Assembly: GCA_040381555.1 (NCBI GenBank)
Contig: JBEIHC010000105.1
Coordinates: forward strand, 1 to 10,136
Length of the DNA stretch: 10,136 nt
Source of the DNA: CANHCC01 sp040381555
GTDB lineage: Bacteria > Bacteroidota > Bacteroidia > J057 > RFSG01
Direction: 5' to 3'
This document shows, piece by piece, positions 1-5,635 of the stretch. Each line of letters starts with the position of its first letter. Positions within the stretch are counted from its first letter, which is position 1. The notes below the pieces were generated by a model. The model was not told the origin of the DNA. It ran no database searches and saw nothing but the letters and a program-made list of their open reading frames with translations. The position numbers and the translations under genes were made by a program.

Positions 1-3
1 ATT

Positions 4-38
4 ATGTGTTATGAGTTATGAGTTATGAGTTATGAGTT
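4..38. repeat. Tandem heptamer repeat (ATGAGTT)n
   Basis: Five consecutive 7-base units can be read. The first (4-10) is ATGTGTT, with one mismatch, and four perfect ATGAGTT copies follow at 11-17, 18-24, 25-31 and 32-38. The array begins at the window edge, so its true length is unknown. It lies outside any gene, about 120 bases beyond the stop of the last gene of the minus-strand operon. On the other strand it reads AACTCAT. The unit length is not a multiple of three and no reading frame uses it here. It is a simple-sequence repeat of unknown role. Confidence 0.9.
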
Positions 39-94
39 TAAAAGATGAATAGCAATGGGATTAGATATTCAATTAAAGACTCAGCCTTGCACGC

Positions 95-109
95 GGCCCT
101 GTAAGGGCC
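95..109. repeat. GC-rich hairpin 1 (intergenic)
   Basis: GGCCCT (95-100) and AGGGCC (104-109) are perfect inverted repeats around a 3-base spacer. The plus-strand transcript is followed by a moderately T-rich stretch (TCTTCATTTGT), while the minus-strand side is followed by a GC-rich stretch. It is therefore not a classical intrinsic terminator for the minus-strand operon. It belongs to a cluster of three hairpins within 85 bases. It may be part of a REP-like element or a 3'-end-stabilising structure. Confidence 0.55.
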
Positions 110-122
110 TCTTCATTTGTGG

Positions 123-137
123 GGGGGTTCATCCCCC
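123..137. repeat. GC-rich hairpin 2 (intergenic)
   Basis: GGGGG (123-127) and CCCCC (133-137) flank the loop TTCAT; the G run starts at 121. No T-tract follows on either strand. The structure lies between hairpin 1 and the stop codon of the TPR gene. The sequence GTAAGGGC occurs on both sides of it (101-108 approximately, and 142-149), which suggests a repeated module rather than a single terminator. Confidence 0.5.
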
Positions 138-158
138 GAGCGTAAGGGCATCTCAATT

Positions 159-2339
159 TTAAGAGGGTTTTAACCCTCTCCAATCTACCCCTTGACTTTC
201 TAAAAATGACCTAGCAGATACATTCCCTAATTTCGCAGCTCTTAGATAATGGGCTAAGGCTAAATCATTTTGCTTGAGGTTGAGGTAAGCAATGCCTAAG
301 TTATTCCAGGCGTCTGAGAAGGTGGAATCTACTTCAATGGCTTTTTGGAATAGTTGCACGGCTTTATCGTTTTGTCCTTGCATACCATAAGCATTTCCTA
401 AATTATTATACGATTCGGCTGAGGAGGGATTTTGACGAATGGATTCTTCCATTATAGCGATAGACTCAGCGAATCTGCCCTGCATGGCATAGGTATATCC
501 TAAGTTATTATAAATAGCAGCTAATTTAGGATTAATAGACATGGCTTTACGCAGTAATTGTTCGGCTTCTTCAAAGCGTTTTAATTGGGCAAAGGTATAG
601 CCCAAATTATTCATGACATCGGCATTGTCGGGTTTGTCCTTCAACATTTTATCGTACAGTCCAATGGCTTCATCCCATTTGCCCCCATTCCTCAGCGCAT
701 TGGCCATATTGAGAATAATGGTTTCATTTTCGGGCTGCAATTGATTAGCTTTTCTATACGCAGCAATAGCCTTATCATGCATTTTCAGATTATCATACGC
801 AAATGCTAAAGAAGCCCAACCATCATAGGAATTGGGATTGAGCTGCATGCCTCTTTCTCCATATTCTACGGCCTTGTCGTATTGCTTTAAATCATTGTAG
901 GCAATGGCTAAATTAATATAACCCAGGTCATAATTTTTATTTACCTGTACACTTTTAAGATAAAATTCCATGGCCTTTTGAGGCTCTTTGCGCAATTGAA
1001 AATAAGTGCCAATATTATTATAGGCAAAGGTGGCAAAAGGATATTGCTCAATTACATTGGAGAATAATACAAAAGAATTTCCCCAGATTTGAACCCGCTT
1101 CCACGCAAGCCCAGCATAAGCCAAAGAGAGTGCCAGGAAAACTCCGAGAATGGCATTTTTCTGAGCGGGTCTTTTCTCCATAAACTGTCGAATGCCTTCA
1201 CCAATGAGTAAAAATATCCCGACTGAAGCGAGATAGAAATATCTGTCTGCGGCTACAGCCGCTCCTACAGGAAGAATTTGAGAAACCATTATTATAGTCG
1301 CCACAAAAAATAAAAATGCCCCCACTGCCCAACGCGCTTTATTCCTGTATTTCCAAGCTAGAAACCCGGATACTAATACCGCTCCTACTGCAGCATAATA
1401 GGCTGGTGGCAACATGCCTCCAGACTTTAAGGGATAGGGATAAAAACAAGATAGTGGATAGGGAACCAGTGTTTTACTTAAATATAAAACATATCCATAA
1501 GAGGCAATGAAAATATTGTCTAGGTGGGTAAAAATCTTCTCGTCCCGAATGGCTTTTTCTTGGGCAATAATGGCAATAATTCCAAAGGCTAATGAAACTA
1601 CCCATAAAGGAATTTTATTTTGAAGAATGGTTTTAAGGGATAGCTTTTCTCCTTTGGCAAATTCCAATGCTATCAAGGCTCCCGGCAACACAACTGCCAT
1701 TCCTTTGGATAAGCAGGAAAAGATAAAAAATAATACTAACAGAATATAATCACTAATTTTTTGAGTTGTTTTATAGCGCTCATACCAAATCATGGATAGG
1801 AAGAAAAAGAAGGTATAGAGTACATCCTTTCTTTCGGCAGCCCAGGCAACTGATTCCACATGCAGGGGATGAATGGCAAAGAGTAGGGTGGTGATGCCCG
1901 TACTTATTTTATTACCTGTAAATTGTATCAAAAACCAGAACAATAAAGCACAATTGGCTAAATGCAGAATTAGGTTATTGAGGTGATATAAAAATGGCTC
2001 ATTTCCGACGATGCTATGTTCAATTGCATAGGATAATAAGGTAAGGGGATGATAGTTTCCGGTATAAAATGTAGTAAATATTTTGATTAAACCAGCTGAG
2101 GATAAATCCAAAATAAGAGGATTATTCATAATATAGGAATCATCATCCCAATTGACTAGTTCATTTCCAAGTGCGGGTAAATACACCAGAACCGTAATCA
2201 GCAAAATCCCTATTAACCAAGTGAGGACTTCTTTATGAGTAAGAGAATCGGTACCAGTCTTTAAGCCCAATACGCGTTCGGGATTAGTATTTTTATCAGA
2301 TGGGGTGGCAGTGTTTTTTTTTATTTTCTTGTCGCTCAT
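159..2339 (-). CDS. TMTC-like (GT-C fold) membrane protein with C-terminal TPR array, paralogue 2
   Basis: 726-residue membrane protein. A short charged N-terminus precedes roughly 11-12 hydrophobic segments between residues 40 and 413, followed by about eight TPR units (about 437-708). The membrane part carries hallmarks of the TMTC/DUF1736 family of GT-C glycosyltransferases: an acidic WDDD motif in the first outer loop (residues 64-67), GNYHPLT (94-100), HPLHVESVAW (157-166) followed by ERKD (169-172), and ADRYFYLASVG (364-374). Eukaryotic TMTC proteins transfer mannose from a lipid-linked donor to Ser/Thr of extracytoplasmic proteins, with their TPRs on the luminal side. By analogy this protein may glycosylate periplasmic or surface proteins, but donor and acceptor are unknown. 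It starts 2 bases after the stop of its paralogue at 2342-4609 and so should be co-transcribed and translationally linked. It is about one TPR unit shorter than that paralogue. Transport or scaffold roles are alternatives. Confidence 0.75.
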   Translation of the reverse strand: MSDKKIKKNTATPSDKNTNPERVLGLKTGTDSLTHKEVLTWLIGILLITVLVYLPALGNELVNWDDDSYIMNNPLILDLSSAGLIKIFTTFYTGNYHPLTLLSYAIEHSIVGNEPFLYHLNNLILHLANCALLFWFLIQFTGNKISTGITTLLFAIHPLHVESVAWAAERKDVLYTFFFFLSMIWYERYKTTQKISDYILLVLFFIFSCLSKGMAVVLPGALIALEFAKGEKLSLKTILQNKIPLWVVSLAFGIIAIIAQEKAIRDEKIFTHLDNIFIASYGYVLYLSKTLVPYPLSCFYPYPLKSGGMLPPAYYAAVGAVLVSGFLAWKYRNKARWAVGAFLFFVATIIMVSQILPVGAAVAADRYFYLASVGIFLLIGEGIRQFMEKRPAQKNAILGVFLALSLAYAGLAWKRVQIWGNSFVLFSNVIEQYPFATFAYNNIGTYFQLRKEPQKAMEFYLKSVQVNKNYDLGYINLAIAYNDLKQYDKAVEYGERGMQLNPNSYDGWASLAFAYDNLKMHDKAIAAYRKANQLQPENETIILNMANALRNGGKWDEAIGLYDKMLKDKPDNADVMNNLGYTFAQLKRFEEAEQLLRKAMSINPKLAAIYNNLGYTYAMQGRFAESIAIMEESIRQNPSSAESYNNLGNAYGMQGQNDKAVQLFQKAIEVDSTFSDAWNNLGIAYLNLKQNDLALAHYLRAAKLGNVSARSFLESQGVDWRGLKPS
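162..179 (-). terminator. Palindrome over the 3' end of the operon, possible weak terminator
   Basis: AGAGGGTT (162-169) and AACCCTCT (172-179) form an 8-base inverted repeat with a 2-base centre; in RNA the loop would open to four or more bases. It covers the last codons of the minus-strand TPR gene, directly before its TAA stop (159-161). The minus strand continues with TAAAATTGAG, which has only a very short T run. Termination here would be inefficient unless it works together with the hairpins at 95-137. The position at the end of a five-gene operon is the main argument for a terminator. Confidence 0.4.
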
Positions 2340-2341
2340 AC

Positions 2342-4609
2342 TTACCAGGAATATCCATTGTCTTTTAATACTTTTTGTGCTCCCACATGTCCGAGCTTGG
2401 CGGCTTGTTGATAGTATTTGACGGCCTGATTATTTTCAGCTAATTGGCCATAGGCTAATCCCATATTATACAGAGGTTCGGCATAATCGTTTTTAATGGC
2501 CACAGATCTTTCAAAGCATTTAATCGCTCCACGCGGATCACCGGTAATACCTTTTGAAGTGCCCAGATTGTTCCATGCTTCGGGCAGGTTCGGATCTCGT
2601 TTTAAGGCATTTTCAAAATAGGAGATTGCTTCTTTATATTTTCCTTGAGAGAAGTATTCTGTACCCGCATTGAGCCACGCTTTTCCATCTTCTGGTTTGG
2701 ATTTTATTTGATCTAAATAGGTGGTGAGCGCATCTTTAATTTTCCCACTTCGATAATCCTGTACCAGACCTAATTTGCGAATGGCTTCGGGGTCATCTGG
2801 TTTTACTTGCAATACTGTGCGGTAATAGCGCTCGGCCCCATCATAATCTTTTTGATTAAATCGAGCATCCCCTAAATTATGCATGGCTCTGAAATCTCCC
2901 GGATTAATACTCAATGCTTTTTGATAGGCTTGTTCTGCTCCTGCCTGATCTCCTTTCATTTGCATGGCAGCACCCAGATTCAGATAAATACCGGCATCAT
3001 TGGGCGCAATACTGGACGCAAAGGCAAATTGCTCTATGGCTTTATCATACTGTTGAAGAGTAAAATAGATATTGCCTAAATTACTCAGGGCATTTTGGTA
3101 TCGGGGAAATATTTCCAAGGCTTTTTGGGCACAGAATAAAGCAGAATCAATATTTCCTAAATCTTTATATAATATGCCCATATTATTCCATGCTTCTGAA
3201 TATTTTGGATTATACTCAATCGCTTTACGATAATACCAAATGGCGGTTTGATCTTTTCTTTCTAATCCTAAAATGGTTCCAATATTATTGTAGCCTACGG
3301 CAGCGGTGGGATGATAGTCAATGACATTTTGAAATAAGGTAATTGAATCCTGCCAGGTATTGGCCTGTCGAGCGGTGAGTCCTCCCCAAGCAAGAGTTAG
3401 TGCGGCAAGTGCGCCTAGTGAAGTGGAGGGGGTGAATTGGGTTTGCATCCAAGAAATCAGATAACCAAATCCGAATGCCAGTCCAATAGAAGAAACATAA
3501 AAATATCGGTCAGCTGTAATGGCAACTCCTACTGGTAAAATTTGCAGGACAATGAGAATACATCCGGTATAAAATAGCATAGCGTATCCATACATTTTGA
3601 CGCCAATTGAATCTGGAAATTTCTTTTTGAAATAATAAAAGGCATAAGCGAGCAAGAGGATGAGCATAGGCGAAACATATACTTCTAGGGGAAAGGCTTT
3701 ACCAGCTGCGGCAGGATAGGGGTAGAATGCCGCCAGTCCCCAGGGGAATATCATTCTAATGAGATAGAAAGTATAGCCATAACAGACGAGTAAAAAGGAT
3801 TCGATTCCATCATAGGCAGATTTTTCGATGATGGTACCCTGGGCTTTTTGAGCCAAGATGGCTATGATTCCGAAGCCAATTGATATAGCCAAAAGGGGAA
3901 GGTAACGCCATTCACTGGTAATAGTTTTCAGGGAAATTTTTTTGTTCATCAGAAGCCAATCGGTGAGGATTATAACTCCTGTAAGGGTAATGGCCATTCC
4001 TTTTGCAAGGCAGGAAAGGATGAAGAAAATCAGACAAAGCCAGTAGGCGTTTTTATGCTGAGAAGGATTTTGCCTCCAGACGATCCATTGTTGCCAAGCC
4101 AATAACCAGAATAGGGTATAGAGCACATCTTTTCTTTCAGAGATCCAGGCAACAGACTCCACATGCATGGGATGCAGTAGGAATAAAATGGAGGCTGCCC
4201 AGGAGGCTGTAGTGGGAAAGTGGAGTAGGGCGGCAATTCTGAAAATCAGCCAAGCATTGAAGGAATGCAAAAGAACATTTAGCACAATGTAACTCCAAGC
4301 ATCTGCACCCAGGAAATAATGGTTCAAGCCTAATGAAAGTATGGTTAGGGGATGATAGTTTCCAGCTATATTTAATGTACTGAAAATGACACCGATTTGA
4401 GAGAAGTCAAAATTGGTTACCAGTGGATTTTCATATACATACCCCTGATCATCCCAATTGGTAAATTCGTTATTGAATGCTGTGAAATAGGCAGTAAGTG
4501 CAAGGAGTAATAGTACACCCAAAATTACCCAAGTGTTTTCATACCAATAGGCAGCACCTTTGGGGCTTTTCAACTGTTGCGAAGTGGAGGCAGATTTATT
4601 TTTTTTCAT
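2342..4609 (-). CDS. TMTC-like (GT-C fold) membrane protein with C-terminal TPR array, paralogue 1
   Basis: 755-residue protein with the same layout as the gene at 159-2339: about 11-12 membrane segments (residues 25-412), then about nine TPR units (about 436-740). The same family motifs are present: NWDD (51-54), GNYHPLT (83-89), HPMHVESVAW (146-155), ERKD (158-161) and ADRYFYVSS (366-374). The acidic pair D53/D54 corresponds to the GT-C loop-1 acidic motif expected near the metal/donor site, so the enzyme looks intact. The two proteins also share a C-terminal cap with AAKLGxVxAxxxL and a final Trp. Overall similarity suggests an old tandem duplication, since motifs are conserved but connecting sequence has diverged. 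The gene begins 35 bases after the SiaC-like gene, and the spacer ends in a short CCCGG/CCGGG inverted repeat against the ATG, without a clear Shine-Dalgarno site. Protein O-mannosylation is inferred from the eukaryotic family; the bacterial substrate is unknown. Confidence 0.75.
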   Translation of the reverse strand: MKKNKSASTSQQLKSPKGAAYWYENTWVILGVLLLLALTAYFTAFNNEFTNWDDQGYVYENPLVTNFDFSQIGVIFSTLNIAGNYHPLTILSLGLNHYFLGADAWSYIVLNVLLHSFNAWLIFRIAALLHFPTTASWAASILFLLHPMHVESVAWISERKDVLYTLFWLLAWQQWIVWRQNPSQHKNAYWLCLIFFILSCLAKGMAITLTGVIILTDWLLMNKKISLKTITSEWRYLPLLAISIGFGIIAILAQKAQGTIIEKSAYDGIESFLLVCYGYTFYLIRMIFPWGLAAFYPYPAAAGKAFPLEVYVSPMLILLLAYAFYYFKKKFPDSIGVKMYGYAMLFYTGCILIVLQILPVGVAITADRYFYVSSIGLAFGFGYLISWMQTQFTPSTSLGALAALTLAWGGLTARQANTWQDSITLFQNVIDYHPTAAVGYNNIGTILGLERKDQTAIWYYRKAIEYNPKYSEAWNNMGILYKDLGNIDSALFCAQKALEIFPRYQNALSNLGNIYFTLQQYDKAIEQFAFASSIAPNDAGIYLNLGAAMQMKGDQAGAEQAYQKALSINPGDFRAMHNLGDARFNQKDYDGAERYYRTVLQVKPDDPEAIRKLGLVQDYRSGKIKDALTTYLDQIKSKPEDGKAWLNAGTEYFSQGKYKEAISYFENALKRDPNLPEAWNNLGTSKGITGDPRGAIKCFERSVAIKNDYAEPLYNMGLAYGQLAENNQAVKYYQQAAKLGHVGAQKVLKDNGYSW

Positions 4610-4644
4610 TCCCGGGAAAACAAGGGAGGGACCGGGTAAACGGA

Positions 4645-5031
4645 TTAAACTTTTTCTTCGAGGATGACCATTTCCATGTCCAATCCAACTATGTCCATGA
4701 AGTCTTGTCCTGCCTCGAGCATGTCAGGGTCATCTTCATAATAAAACCAACGGATACCTACCTCATGGCCAGATTCTTTTATTTGCTTCAGGAGGCGAAA
4801 GATTTCCATTAAAAATTTAGAGGAGCTGGTATTGAAATAATCGAGTTTTACCTCTAAATTGGAATTTGCGGCAGGGTTTGGAGCATAAGCTTTGAGCCAA
4901 TTTAATACTGGGCGATAGACTTCTTCTGAGTTTTCGGGGATAGAAGTTCCTGTGAGGTGCATGTTACCTGATTCAGGATCCATTAGGATTTCTGGGCTGA
5001 TATCTCTGGCAGAGACAGAATATTTTTCCAT
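4645..5031 (-). CDS. siaC: SiaC-family regulatory phosphoprotein (DUF1987)
   Basis: 128-residue cytosolic protein, a typical full length for the DUF1987/SiaC family. Visible family features are a DPESG turn (18-22), the SIPENS segment (30-35), the PVLNWL helix (41-46), the signature YFNTSSSK (65-72), and an acidic stretch YYEDDPDMLEAG (about 97-108). Thr68 within the signature falls at the threonine phosphorylated in Pseudomonas aeruginosa SiaC. In that system SiaB phosphorylates SiaC, the phosphatase SiaA removes the phosphate, and unphosphorylated SiaC binds and activates the diguanylate cyclase SiaD. Here the gene follows the kinase gene by 4 bases, so the pair is surely co-expressed. No phosphatase or cyclase gene is adjacent, so the output target is open. 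The symbol marks the family, not a proven c-di-GMP function. Confidence 0.87.
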   Translation of the reverse strand: MEKYSVSARDISPEILMDPESGNMHLTGTSIPENSEEVYRPVLNWLKAYAPNPAANSNLEVKLDYFNTSSSKFLMEIFRLLKQIKESGHEVGIRWFYYEDDPDMLEAGQDFMDIVGLDMEMVILEEKV

Positions 5032-5035
5032 AATC

Positions 5036-5584
5036 TTATGCGTTAGATGCTCCCGTGTTTACTTTTATTTTGAGAGTGAAGAAAGATAAATCCTCCTTGA
5101 TAGGTTTTAAATGGTAATCGACCTTGTCACCTGATTTTCTGGCTATGTCTATCAAGCCAAGTCCGGCACCTCCTTTGGGGGAAATTACCTCATTTTTGAG
5201 TACTTTTTGATAATACTCCCGCAATTGTTCCCGAGTCATTTCATTGATAATATCTAATTTTCGGGATAACTCAGCTCCTTCGGTATTGGTAACGAAATTT
5301 CCGGTAATCACCATGTAGTATTCATTGGTTTTGCAGATTGCCAAAATCGCTGCGTTACTCTGAGTATTCAATTCGTGTTCTTCAACATGTTTAATAAGAT
5401 TCTGAATAGACTCTACCATTACATTGAATACTTTTTTACGAATGGTCACTTTTTCACCGAATTGCTCTAGCCTTTGTTCGGTTGTTTTCAGAAGAGATCG
5501 GAGTAAATCGCTTGAAACCTGTCCTTTATATAAGAGGATTGTGTTGTCCTCCTCCATCGTCAGAAAATATTCGTGCAAATTCAT
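5036..5584 (-). CDS. siaB: SiaB-family protein kinase (GHKL-type ATPase fold, DUF6272)
   Basis: 182-residue soluble protein with an RsbW/GHKL-like ATP-binding fold. The N-box is visible as E58, Q61-N62 and K65-H66 (ESIQNLIKH), and the glycine-rich ATP lid as GGAGLGLIDIAR (138-149). There is no membrane segment or sensor domain. SiaB proteins phosphorylate SiaC on a conserved threonine, and the SiaC gene follows 4 bases downstream, which supports the assignment strongly. The gene lies 51 bases after the stop of the GH3/serine-hydrolase gene with no visible terminator between them. It could be mistaken for an anti-sigma-factor kinase of the RsbW type, but the partner here is a DUF1987 protein rather than a STAS-domain protein. 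What signal controls the kinase cannot be seen. Confidence 0.85.
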   Translation of the reverse strand: MNLHEYFLTMEEDNTILLYKGQVSSDLLRSLLKTTEQRLEQFGEKVTIRKKVFNVMVESIQNLIKHVEEHELNTQSNAAILAICKTNEYYMVITGNFVTNTEGAELSRKLDIINEMTREQLREYYQKVLKNEVISPKGGAGLGLIDIARKSGDKVDYHLKPIKEDLSFFTLKIKVNTGASNA

Positions 5585-5635
5585 GCAAAAGGCTTTTTAG
5601 GTTTCGATGTTAAATTAGGATAAATAAATCAATAT

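Noticed and set aside
1..38. Possible CRISPR array
   Set aside because: The units are 7 bases long and directly adjoining, with no spacers.
121..140. T-arm-like hairpin (G run, TTCAT, C run) suggesting a tRNA remnant
   Set aside because: The loop has 5 rather than 7 bases, and no anticodon arm, D arm or acceptor stem can be built around it.
2339..2342. Tandem TPR genes as one gene split by a frameshift
   Set aside because: Each has its own N-terminal membrane domain and full TPR array, so they are two complete paralogues.
4498..4812. Plus-strand open frame of 104 codons
   Set aside because: It is a shadow of the 5' end of the first TMTC-like gene and the 3' end of the SiaC gene; the translation looks non-protein-like.
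4645..5584. Anti-sigma factor / anti-anti-sigma factor pair of the RsbW/RsbV type
   Set aside because: The kinase fold is similar, but the partner carries the DUF1987 signature YFNTSSSK and not a STAS domain.
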